DNA of 64,000 nucleotides, from the NCBI RefSeq assembly GCF_003576645.1, contig NC_044930.1, positions 1,374,172 to 1,438,171 on the forward strand, written 5' to 3'. Below the pieces are notes generated by a model, which saw only the letters and a list, made by a program, of their open reading frames with translations, did not search any database and was not told the origin of the DNA. Positions 12,801-23,883 of the stretch are shown here, one piece after another; within the stretch, counting starts at the first letter, position 1; every line of letters starts with the position of its first letter. The translations under genes and the position numbers were made by a program. Source of the stretch: Ipomoea triloba (taxonomy: Eukaryota > Streptophyta > Magnoliopsida > Solanales > Convolvulaceae).

Positions 12801-12928
12801 AGCTTATACGACTTGGTGTCAAACGACAGAGTGAAAAGCTGAAATCTTTGATGGAGCCTGAATAGATTATTCCTGGAAACTGTAGTTGAGAGCTCCAGTA
12901 TAGACAAGAATCTCAAAATTTTCATCAT
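9869..12928 (-). CDS. P-class pentatricopeptide repeat protein, 1019 aa, mitochondrial type (At5g06400-like)
   Basis: Single intronless frame from ATG at 12928 to TAA at 9869. The N-terminus (MMKILRFLSILEL, then basic, Ser-rich and almost free of acid residues for about 45 residues) looks like a mitochondrial presequence. From about residue 150 it is a string of 35-residue PPR motifs of the type TYNVMIYMAAEAKDFGLVDKLLEEM. No E, E+ or DYW domain follows, so it is P class, expected to bind organellar RNA and not to edit it by itself. The protein is two homologous halves: each opens with a FF-W block (ALRFFNWVKS at about 175, ALRFFSWAGK at about 685), followed by an equivalent PPR series and separated by a non-PPR linker. 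Length and layout fit Arabidopsis At5g06400 (about 1030 aa, from memory). It diverges from the FAP gene across a 380 bp spacer. Confidence 0.9.
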   Translation of the reverse strand: MMKILRFLSILELSTTVSRNNLFRLHQRFQLFTLSFDTKSYKLQKSKKTRESEAHNLNSLFNEIRDILESGNVRKVEKQSGFTLPGRTQPENVGDIVQKAACTLDVCGNAEENEEFLSSNDKQMGVLGALDVSPIVHKITEIVRDENDAVSMEERLKNASLEYTQGIVEMVLKRCFKVPHLALRFFNWVKSVEGFSHSTETYNVMIYMAAEAKDFGLVDKLLEEMENNSCEHNLKTWSIIISHCGHAKLIGKALLVFEKMKKNGPEPDTLAHKLMLNALCNAGKADIALEFYKEMSHQGMVLDERLFKKLLKCLAVSGDSVAAHRICDDMMSTLEISEHEVYGFMLRNLCNAGRIREALELIREMMKKNVSLDSENFEALVNGLCKADRINDALEIVDIMKKRSAGNENLYKIIVCAFLSRNELSKALDLMQSVKESGHLPTTATYTALMQRLFRANEFQKGVDLYHEMMERGVRLDCMAFTAVIAGYIRQNCVSEAWGVFKSMKEKGISPSRKSYSIFIKELLKVSGTNDILKFMKEMKDSKMEPGDDIFQQVTSYLRRKGEMNKLKEIEQMQGVSSLLEARVELNTAELGPASKSCHQHGVCEISQILSSSMDWCFVNEQLEKCSIRFTPELVTEILRNSRLHSGIALRFFSWAGKRSGYRHTTESYHMAIKIAGQAKDFKEMRSLFYEMRRKRCLITCNTWTIMIMQYGRTGLTDIALRTFREMKDGDHRPTETTYKFLIICLCGKKGRNIDEAIKLFHEMIEMDCRPDKELAEAYLDCLCEAGKLGDARSCIESLQKTGFSIPLSYSLYVRSLCRVGRLEEALGLIAEFDDDQHTLAQYTHGSIIHGLLQKGDLKTALAKIESMKQLGIQPTIHTYTSLIVYYFKEKQIEKVLACLEEMKESGCEPTLVTYSALLRGYINTGNVTDAWSVFQHIKQNGPFPDFKTYSIFISCLCRIGKSEEALQLISEMMNTGIVPSAVNFRTVFYGLNREGKRGLAQYVLQKKSHLKRMRKLSI

Positions 12929-13308
12929 TTTGTAGTCTTGTTAGATTATGGCGCCAAACACCCATTTGTAGTTCTGTAAATCATTAAAGGATTAGTTTGT
13001 AAAATATCAATCTTTTAGGGGTCAAATTGTAATATTTTATAAGATACGATTGTCGCCTAGAAATTTCTAGTTGAATTGGGCTTTGGCTACACGTATAGGT
13101 TTAAGAAAATAATTAGATCAAATGAAGTTTAAGATTATTATTCCTGGTTGGTTTAGAACATAAAATATGTATAAATTGGCTTCATTAGAAAAGGAAAGAG
13201 GCAATTCCCTCACTGCAAAATACTTTATATTCTCTCAATATACTTTCCTCTTACATCATTTCCATATATATACTCACCGGTTATTGAATTGTTCACCAAG
13301 CAAAAGAG
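12929..13308. promoter_or_regulatory. Shared divergent promoter, PPR / FAP-A
   Basis: The 380 bp between the two start codons must hold both promoters. On the + strand a TATA box (tataaat, 13170-13176) lies 133 bp before the FAP ATG, with pyrimidine-rich sequence between 13206 and 13270 as a likely start region. The same block, with the TATA box kept, recurs in copy 2. No obvious TATA box serves the PPR gene, which is common for organellar PPR genes. Confidence 0.55.
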
Positions 13309-14848
13309 ATGGGTTGGATTTGGCAAGACGACGATGACGATGTTCCCCGCCGTTCCGGCGATTACCCTAGCGGGTCATCAGCCGGGGACGACGGCGGTCA
13401 GTGCGCCACCCGGAAAGTCGTAAGGACACAGTGCCGAATCGAGGAGTCCGAGCCTGGTAAGTTCGTCCGAAAGTGCGAGAAGACCGAGGAAATCTTCAAG
13501 GACTGCGTCGGAAGGTATAAAAAAACAAAATATTTTCTGATTTATCCTTTTTTGCTTGAAAATTGAATCGACAATGATCAATTGGCAATAATATTCTGAA
13601 TTTCTGATGATTATACTCGTGTTTTTCTGGGAAATCTATATGAATTGTATATTTGTTGCGTACATAGGTGAAAATCTTTGAATAGGGACAAGGTAGATCA
13701 GAGTAAAAAAAAGCCCTAAACTGAAATTCAATAGTATACAAACTTCACCTCTGACTGGAATCCACGGACAGATAAGCCAATCTTAATAGTTTCAGAATTG
13801 AATCTTGTTGATGAAAGGGTAAAGCTTTACAATGAAGTTTTGAAACTCTTATTGTTAATTGCTCTAAGTCTCTTATAGACCAAACTCGATCTTAAGATTT
13901 GTGAAGATTAGCTGATGCTGTGATGCAATGTTGTCTTAAGCTTTACCAGACAGCTGTAATGTGGAAAGCTTCCATTTAGTGCTGTATAGACAACATCAAT
14001 ACCTTAAAGGCTTTTAGGACTTTGAGGTTCCATGTATCTGAGTAATTCGCTGTAGCATATTGTTTAACCACAGGAACTGCCACTAGTAAGTGTAACTTGC
14101 ATTTTATATGACATAATATAGCTTTTGTTCCCTTCTCTTCTGGAGGAGGATTAATCTGCATTGCCTTCATCTACCCGAGAAATTACTATTTCTTCTCATT
14201 AGCTATGAAGTAGGCTGAATACAGTGTAGAGCAATATTTCCAGTTTTACTGATTGCTTCCATCTTAAACTATGCTTGCTTTCATTGATTCTTAGTTAGGT
14301 GTTGGTGAATCTCTTACATGTTGTATTAGTTGACTAGTCATGGCCTTGCTGTTTTCTCATTCAGGCTGCCTGAGATGGTGCAATCTAACAAAGAGTACAC
14401 CGAGGAAGATGTAACGCACCAAATGAATAAAGGGTTTGCTTTGCCAGCTTTGGAGTCATCACATCAAACGCCTTTCGACTTCCCTGGGCTGCGCAGTGAT
14501 ATTGAAGCCATGGAACGCAACTTCTTCACTGGCCTTGACCGCTTCTTTGGAGCAGCCGAGGACACCATGAATGGATTCTTTGGCTCATTTGGCATCCCTC
14601 AAGTCGACAATGGTGATCAATCCTCCTCCGCAAGGACCCGAGGTATACCAGTTCCAGAAGCAGCCGAGGACACCATGAATGGATTCTTCGGTTCATTTGG
14701 CATCCCTCGAGTCGACAATGGTGATCAATCCTCCTCAGCAAGGACCCGAGGTATACCAGTGGAATGCAACCCCCCGAAAGAACCTTCAACTGAAGTGTTC
14801 ACTTCTGATGCAGGATTTGATTTTCCAGGACAGTCCAAAGAGGTCTGA
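13309..14848 (+). CDS. Mal d 1 / Fra a 1-associated protein (FAP-A), 229 aa
   Basis: Exons 13309-13514 and 14365-14848 join in frame at a phase-2 GT/AG intron. Exon 1 holds MGWIWQDDDDD, a Gly/Ser/Asp stretch, then four cysteines spaced C32-X9-C42-X13-C56-X9-C66 (GQC...TQC, RKC...KDC). This is the twin CX9C pattern of small disulfide-bonded proteins imported by the Mia40 route. Exon 2 starts LPEMVQSNKEYTEEDVT, typical of the plant family first described as a partner of the apple allergen Mal d 1; the biochemical role is unknown. The C-terminus carries two copies of a 36-aa unit (AAEDTMNGFFGSFGIP...SARTRGIPVPE; DNA 14552-14767). No signal peptide or membrane segment is present. Mitochondrial intermembrane-space targeting is only an inference from the cysteine pattern. 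Confidence 0.85.
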
Positions 14849-15351
14849 AGCTAGTTTTTTAGAGGTTTTGGCTATGGAGTTTGCAGAGTAGTTTGGTGGC
14901 TTTTTCATAGTATTGTTTATGTGATCCAGAATGTAGCTTAGAAATTTATAATATAATTCATATAGTAAAACCTTATATTATATAAAATGTTAAATTGATC
15001 AATGGAAGCAACATTTTTAAATGCTCATGATTCTGTACTAGGTAGTATATGTTTTATACTTTCTCAATCTTTTTCAGCTTAAAGAATCAACGTCCCCATC
15101 TTAAGGTGCGATCGTGTGACTAAATGGATGTGTCATAAGATTGATTTAAATAAGTGTAAATAATAATTTTTTAAAATTATAATTAGAAAAGAAAAAATTT
15201 AACTTTGCAATGCATGCAAAAATAACATCATTTTACAACATGATAGTTCGTTCATACATCAATGGTAATAATTCTTACTAACCTTAACTTAAACTGATTT
15301 TTTTTTATGATCCTTTCTAACTACTTTCAATAGTGACTACTTAAGGTTGAA
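14849..15351. other. 3' flank of FAP-A
   Basis: Probable 3'-UTR and AT-rich spacer with no coding signal. It aligns almost throughout with 19222-19780 downstream of FAP-B, so it belongs to the segmental duplication. Confidence 0.6.
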
Positions 15352-15489
15352 GTGTAACATTTGTGTAAAACCGTCTCACTGCTCTTAATTTATGAGACAT
15401 GTCAGATATTTGTTAATGGGTCAAATTTTAACTTCATTAATCAAATATTCAATCCATCTCTGTGAGACGGTCTCACACAAATTTTTGCC
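15352..15489. mobile_element. Mutator-type MITE, 138 bp, only in copy 1
   Basis: The ends are inverted repeats built on tttgtgt-aaaccgtctcac and gtgagacggtctcacacaaa. The flanks are 9-bp direct repeats with one mismatch (aaggttgaa at 15343-15351, aaggctgaa at 15490-15498). A 9-bp duplication is typical of Mutator-like elements. The equivalent place downstream of FAP-B (around 19775) has one uninterrupted target, so the insertion came after the segmental duplication or was lost there. Confidence 0.8.
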
Positions 15490-15639
15490 AAGGCTGAAAT
15501 GTATTAATCAAACTAAATTCATAAAATAGAATAAATATGACAATTTTATTTTTTTATTTGGGTCCACATAATTATATTGTCAGTTGAATCTATACTGAGA
15601 AAATATGAAATGGTCTATGGACTTTGTAACTAGAAAACC

Positions 15640-15921
15640 TGCCAATTCTCTCTCTTAGAAACGCATGCACGTACACAAGAGAATGACCACAAATTAATTT
15701 CTATAAAAGGAAAATAAATCTAGAGAAAATTCTAATCAAGATCAAAACCCTAATCCAAATCCGGGGATCTCCATGCATGAAGATTACGTGCATCGATTGA
15801 TAGATACATCACAGAGAGAAACCAAAACACTTACCTCGTACAACACAAATTAACATTCCATAATCCTAAGTTGTTCTTCATACCATCGCTTTTCAATCTT
15901 GATTGCATTTCTTGCAGATTG
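15640..15921 (+). promoter_or_regulatory. Orphan copy of the kinase promoter / leader
   Basis: This stretch matches 19935-20214 immediately upstream of the kinase gene, including the phrases gatcaagatcaaaaccctaatccaaatccgg and cgatt-gatagat. Here it runs not into a kinase gene but into the PPR stub at 15915. It keeps a TATA-like box (tataaaa, 15703-15709). In the copy joined to the kinase that box is replaced by an A-rich run. It may be inert or may start a non-coding transcript reading towards FAP-B. Confidence 0.6.
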
Positions 15922-16151
15922 CTTTTCAACCCTTCTCACATTACCTGACTCTAAAACCGGATTTGATTGAAGAGTGAATTAAGATTTTGGGCTTCACTCT
16001 CTCTTATTTTCTTGGATTTCTTAAGCTTATATGACTTGGTGGCAAACTAGAGAGCGAAAAGCTGAAATCTTTGATGGAGTCTGAACATATATATTATTCT
16101 TGAAAACTGTACCCGAGAGCTGAGTATAGACAATAATCTCAAAATTTTCAT
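15915..16151 (-). pseudogene. Truncated 5' stub of the PPR gene
   Basis: On the reverse strand from ATG at 16151 the frame begins MKILRLLSIL and continues FRLHQRFQLF, matching the first ~40 residues of the intact PPR protein. It then hits a TAG where the intact gene has a Ser codon. Similarity resumes downstream at the DNA level (cttggatttcttaagcttatatgacttggt) until the duplication breakpoint at 15915-15921, about codon 81. Of the doubled ATG of the intact gene only one is left. No PPR motif is included. Confidence 0.85.
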
Positions 16152-16325
16152 TATTTTTCAGACTGGTGTTAGATTCTGGCGCCAAACACCCCTCTGTAAT
16201 TCTGTAAATCATTAAGATGGTTAGTTTGTAAAATTTCAGTCCTTAGGGGGCCAAATTATAATATTTTATAAGATACGATGACAACGTTAGAGTAGTTGTC
16301 GCATAGAAATTTCTAGTTGAATTGG

Positions 16326-16788
16326 AATGAGTCCTAATGCAATCATTATTGCATTGACAATAGTTCACATATTTGTGTGTACTATAAATCAAAAGTACAT
16401 TTTTAATAGAGTAAATACTAATTTTGGTCTCACGACCATTAGCAAAATGACAATTGTGGTCCACATGTTTAATTTCTACTAATTTTGGTCCCACGACTAT
16501 TGTTTTAGTTCCAAAATTTATCGCGTCGGTCACGCATTCGTTTAAAAGGTGCAGAAATCTAAAAATTTTAAAGGTACTTTCATCATTTTCAACTCAATAT
16601 CTTAATTTGAGCATGAATAAAGAGATTTTTAAGTCTTAAGATTAATCAAAATTCACAGTTCTTCTTCTCAAATTAAGGTAAAATGAGAAGGAAAACTGCG
16701 AATTTTGATCGATTTTAAGACTTAAATTTATTTATTCATGCTCAAATTGGGATATTAAGTTGAAAATGACGAAAATAATGGATGGTAT
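16326..16788. mobile_element. Fold-back insertion in the FAP-B / PPR-stub promoter, 463 bp
   Basis: Absent from the equivalent place in copy 1 (after gaattgg at about 13073-13079). The insertion is bounded by attgg on both sides (16321-16325 and 16789-16793), a possible 5-bp target duplication. Its right half is a long hairpin: about 16585-16664 pairs with about 16695-16769, including cattttcaact...aatttgagcatgaataaa on each arm. The left half has repeated actaattttggtc-cacgac phrases. No coding frame is present. Confidence 0.65.
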
Positions 16789-17232
16789 ATTGGGCTTTTG
16801 CTACACGGATCAGTCTAAGAAAATAATTAGATCAAAAAAAGTTTAAGAATGATACACAGTTCAGAACAATTTAAGACTTCGACCAAAATTAAATTTATTA
16901 TTCATAATGTAATCAGAATTAGATTCATAATTCATTATTCCTAGTCCTAGTGTAATAAGACTATGGTTTATTATTCCTAATTCCTATTGTAATAATGGTA
17001 GTCTAAAATTCTTATTTCTGGTGGACTTAGGACATTAAAATATGTATAAATAGGGTTCATTAGAAAAGGAAGGAGGCAATTCCCTCAGTACAAAATACTA
17101 CTTATATTCTCTCTGTATACTTTCCTCATATTTTTTCATATTCTCGTTATTATTAGTTAGTTATTCTAGTAGTGTTGGTCTGCCGGTCTATATATACTCG
17201 CCGGTTATTGAATTGTTCACCAAGCAAAAGAG
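16789..17232 (+). promoter_or_regulatory. Promoter of FAP-B
   Basis: Related to 13079-13308 but with extra AT-rich sequence (about 16850-17010 with repeated ttattcctaattcc phrases). The TATA box is kept and improved to tataaata (17045-17052), followed by the same ggttcattagaaaaggaa-gaggcaattccctca leader as FAP-A. Confidence 0.6.
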
Positions 17233-19221
17233 ATGGGTTGGGTTTGGCAAAACGACGATGACGATGTTTCCCGCCGCTCCGGCGATAACCCTAGCATGTC
17301 ATCAGCCGGGGACGACGGCGGCCAGTGCGACACCCGGAAAGTCCTAAGGACACAGTGCCGAATCGAGGAGTCCGAGCCTGGCAAGTTCGTCCGAAAGTGC
17401 GAGAAGACCGAGGAGATCTTCAAGGACTGCGTCGGAAGGTAAAAAAGCAAAATATTTTCTGATTTATCCTTTTTTGCTTGAAAATTGAATCGACAATGAT
17501 AAATTGTCAATAATATTCTGAATTTCTGATGATTATACTCATGTTTTTCTGGGAAATTTATATGAATTGTATATTTGTTGCGTAGATAGGTGAAAATCTT
17601 TGAATAGGGAGAAGTAGAACAGGGTAAAATAAGCCCTAAACTGGATTCTATAGTATACACAAACTTCACCTCTGACTGGAATCCACTGACAAATAAACCA
17701 ATCTTAGTAGTTTCAGAATTGAATCTTGTGGGGCAACCCCATTCAAGTTGCTTAGGGTGTTACTAATTCGACTCTAACCTGGGCGGCCTATTGGCCTTTT
17801 TGGTTTAAACCGGTTAGCTATGGGTGACCTGAGCTGGTTTATCTCCTTGTGGTACTTTGCCACTTTGCAGGCTAAGGTCATAAGACTAACTTTACCTAGT
17901 GTACACCTTTGGTAGTAGCTGCGTGTTTGCCTTGTCATGAAAAGATGAAAAGGGTAAAGCTTTACAATGAAGTTTTGAAGGGCATTCATATAGGTAGATC
18001 AGATAGAACAATATAGAGAAATTAGTTTGATAAAACACTGAAACTCTTATTGTTAATTGCTCTAAGTCTCTTATAGACCAAACTCGATCTTAAGACTTGT
18101 GAAGATTAGCTGATACTGTGATGCAATGTTGTCTTAAGCTTTACGAGACATCTGTAATGTGGAACCTTCCATTTACTGCTGTATAGACATCATCAAAACC
18201 TTAAAGGCTTTTAGGACTTTGAGGTTCCATGTATCTGAGTAATTCACTGTAGCATATTGTTTAACCATAGGAACTGCCACTAGTAAGTGTAACTTGCATT
18301 TTATATGAGAGAATATAGCTTTTGTTCCCTTCTCTTCTGGAGGAGGATTAAGCTGCATTGCCTTCATCTACCCGAGAAATTAGGATCTCTTCTCATTAGC
18401 TATGAGGTAGGCTGAATACAGTGTAGAGCAAAATTTCCAATTTTACTGATTGCTTCCATTGTAAACTATGCTTGCCTGTGGTACTCTGAAATATTCTGTC
18501 ATCTTGTGCTTTCTTGTTTCATTGATTCTTAGTTAGGTGTTGGTGAATCTCTTACATGTTGTATTAGTTGACTAGTCATGACCTTGCTGTTTTCTCATTC
18601 AGGCTGCCTGAGATGGTGCAATCTAACAAAGAGTACACCGAGGAAGATGTAACGAACCAAATGAATAAAGGGTTTGCTTTGCCAGCTTTGGAGTCATCAC
18701 ATCAAACGCCTTTCGACTTCCCTGGGCTGCGCAGTGATATTGAAGCCATGGAGCGCAACTTCTTCACTGGCCTTGACCGCTTCTTTGGAGCAGCCGAGGA
18801 CACCATGAATGGATTCTTCGGCTCATTTGGCACCCCTGGAGTCTACAATGGTGATCAATCCTCCTCAGCAAGGACCCGAGGTATACCAGGTCCAGAAGCA
18901 GCCAAGGACACCATGAATGGATTCTTCGGCTCATTTGGCACCCCTCGAGTCTACAATGGTGATCAATCCTCGTCAGCAAGGACCCGAGGTATACCAGTTC
19001 CAGAAGCAGCCAAGGACACCATGAATCGATTCTTCGGCTCATTTGGCACCCCTCGAGTCTACAATGGTGATCAATCCTCCTCAGCAAGGACCCGAGGTAT
19101 ACCAATGGAACGCAACCCCCCGAAGGAACCTTCAACTGAAGTGAACACTTCTGATGCAAGATTTTATTTGAACGGAATTGCTGCAGGATTTGATTTTTCA
19201 GGACGTTCCAAAGATGTCTGA
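17233..19221 (+). CDS. Mal d 1 / Fra a 1-associated protein (FAP-B), 274 aa
   Basis: Exons 17233-17438 and 18603-19221, with the same exon structure and splice phase as FAP-A. The four cysteines of the twin CX9C pattern are kept (C32, C42, C56, C66). Exon 1 differs from FAP-A by only a few residues (QNDDDDVSRRSGDNPSM). The C-terminus has three 36-aa units instead of two (DNA 18790-19113), all of the TP-VY type where FAP-A has IP-VD, and it ends in an extra segment (SDARFYLNGIAAG) before GFDFSGRSKDV. The frame is intact, so both copies look able to make protein. The intron (1164 bp) is longer than in FAP-A and carries a SINE. Confidence 0.85.
17730..17930 (+). mobile_element. tRNA-derived SINE in the FAP-B intron
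   Basis: The head resembles RNA polymerase III boxes (agttgcttaggg, then aattcgactc as B-box). The body is ggcctattggcctt-ttggtttaaaccggt-agctatggg. The same head and body occur at least four more times in this window. The FAP-A intron lacks it at the matching point, and cttgt occurs at both borders (17725-17729, 17931-17935) as a likely target duplication. Confidence 0.75.
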
Positions 19222-20425
19222 AGCTAGTTTTTTAGAGGTTTTGGCTATGGAGTTTGCAGAGTAGTTTGATAGCTTTTTCATAGTATTGTTTGTGACCCAG
19301 AATGTGGCTTAGAAATTCATAATATAATTCTTTTATTATATAAAATGTTAAATTGATCAATGGAAGCAACATCTTTTTTTTTAAACACTCGTGATTCTAT
19401 ACAAAGTAGTATATGTTTTATACAGTCTCAATCTTTTTCAGCATAAAGAATCAATGTCTCTATCATAAGGTTCGATTCTATGACTACTAAATGGACGTGT
19501 CATAAGATTGATTTAAATAAGTGTAAATAATATTTTTTAGAATTCTAATTTAAAAAAAATTCTAATTAAAAATTAAAAATAAATAACTTTGCCTCTACTA
19601 CATGCAAAAAGTAACTTCATTTTACAACATAATAGTTCGATCAATCATCAATAATAATAATTCTTACTAGTCTTAATTTAGACTGATTTATTTTCTTATG
19701 ATCCTTTATGACTATTTAGACTGATTTATTTTCTTTATGATCCTTTATGACTACTTTTCATACAGTGACGATTTAAGGCTAAAAGGTATTAATCAAACTA
19801 AATTCATAAAATAGGATAAATATAGAATAAATATGACTATTTGTTTTTATTATTTTGATCCACATAATTATATTGTCAGTTGAATCTATAATAAGAAAAT
19901 ATGAAATGGTCTATGGACTTTCTAACTGGAAAACCTGTCAATTCTCTCTCTTAGAAACGCATGCACGTATACAAGAGAATGCCCACAAATTCCCAAAAAA
20001 GAAAAAATAAATCTAGAGAAAATTTTGATCAAGATCAAAACCCTAATCCAAATCCGGGAATTCCCATGCATGAAGATTATGTAGTGCATCGATTGATAGA
20101 TCATCACAGAGAGAAACCAAAACACTTACCTCGTACAACCCAAATTAACATCCCATAATCCTAGGTTCTTCATACCATCCATTTCCAATCTTTGATTGCA
20201 TTTCTTGCAGATTGTATCACAAAGGGTTGTCTCAGAATCATTACATTATATCACAATTCTACAGATTTTTTTTGTTTTTATGTGTATTAGCTAGGCATGG
20301 ATTTACCTGTTGTGATAATGTTTTGATATGTATTCCCCAATTTGAAGCTTTGTTGATTTGGATCCAATTGAATACTCAAAATACCTGTGATTGAATGCAT
20401 TGTATTGATAGAAGAATTAGCAATA
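19222..20425. promoter_or_regulatory. FAP-B 3' flank and kinase promoter
   Basis: 19222-19780 is the likely FAP-B 3'-UTR and spacer, with a local 35 bp doubling (gactgatttattttct-tatgatcctttatgact, about 19680-19750). 19935-20214 is the kinase leader block duplicated at 15640-15921. 20215-20425 is unique sequence next to the kinase ATG. A splice-acceptor-like string (catttcttgcag) ends at 20210, exactly in the duplication breakpoint, so the kinase may have a leader intron. Confidence 0.5.
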
Positions 20426-22997
<2,572 letters not shown>

Positions 22998-23513
22998 CAT
23001 CATCACAGATCGAGCCCCGAAGAATGAAGATATAACGAGACAGCTAGCTATTGCGCGATCTACTCGACTCCCCCTACAAGTCTGCAAAAAATCACAGGCG
23101 GCTAGCATGATAATACTGCACTGGTTCTTGGCGAATTTCGTAATCTGTTGCAAATGGCATGATATGATGATGATCAATTTCTAGTGAAAAGGATGTTTGA
23201 GGCATTGCAGATTTGCAGGCAGTTTTGGTTTTAATGTAAATGTTAGAAACCTGTGGCTTAATTAACCAAATAACAACTGTAAATATTCTGCTTCTGCAGT
23301 GTTTTCCACAGCCAAAATAGGTGGAAAAGTTTGCAGCCAAAGTTGTACTCATACTATTCCATACTACACTTTGGTCTTTTACCTCATTCATTTTAATTTT
23401 CAATAATATTCACGGTTTTTTATATCAGGCTCACTACCCCTGATCTAGTATAAACGGACAGTATTAACTGCGAGATACGGTGTTAGAATCGGTTTTGATT
23501 ACGATCCTTTTAC

Positions 23514-23883
23514 CTAGTTTGCTTGTTGGTTTAAGTTTTAGGGGGTTCAAGATACGTGATAGTGAGTCAAATGTTCCCGAACATCTCCTTAGGGTATAGG
23601 AGTAGCCAAAAGTCTCTCTCTCAGCAATATATACGTTACTTATAGGGAAGAGGAGGGAACAGGTTTCGGTCTCGCGACATGTACGACACTCTCTTTACCT
23701 AGTCTGCTTGTTGGTTTAAGTTAGGGGGCTCAAGATACGTGATAGTAGTCAGAGATTCCCAAACATATCTTAGAGTATAGGAGTAGCCAAAAGTCCCTCT
23801 CTCAGCAATAAATGCTATATTTATAGGGATGAGGAAGGAATAAATTCCAGTTTCTCGACATGTACGGCACATGGAACCTGTGC
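23514..23883. repeat. Two tandem LTR-like repeats, ~185 bp each
   Basis: Copies begin at 23514 and 23699, both with gcttgttggtttaag. They share ctcaagatacgtgatag, gtataggagtagccaaaagtc, a TATA-like ta-ttatagggaagagg region and cgacatgtacg-cac. A third, more diverged copy lies at 58249-58440 with a clear tatttataagggg. The layout (promoter-like TATA, no coding) fits LTR fragments of a retrotransposon. Confidence 0.55.

Larger units (their letters stand above)
12688..20214. repeat. Tandem segmental duplication (copy 1 12688-15921, copy 2 15915-20214)
   Basis: Copy 1 starts inside the PPR gene (about codon 81 on the reverse strand) and ends in the kinase leader. Copy 2 repeats the same order: PPR 5' stub (15915-16151), shared promoter, FAP gene, kinase leader. 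At the junction, kinase-leader sequence (gattgcatttcttgcagattg) passes into PPR sequence (cagattgcttttcaacc). The 7 bases cagattg (15915-15921) belong to both parents (12688-12694 and 20208-20214). Copy 2 is longer because of later insertions (16326-16788 and 17730-17930), among others. Copy 1 has its own 138 bp insertion (15352-15489). Confidence 0.9.

Noticed and set aside
15700..15900. Possible reverse-strand exon with donor-like aggtaagtg
   Set aside because: No open frame of useful length leads up to it in either duplicate copy, and the block sits where the kinase leader is expected.
18764..19159. Reverse-strand 131-codon frame with repeated SWCPWLLLELVYLGSL
   Set aside because: It is the mirror of the 36-aa repeats of FAP-B; the repeat unit of 108 bp keeps all frames open.
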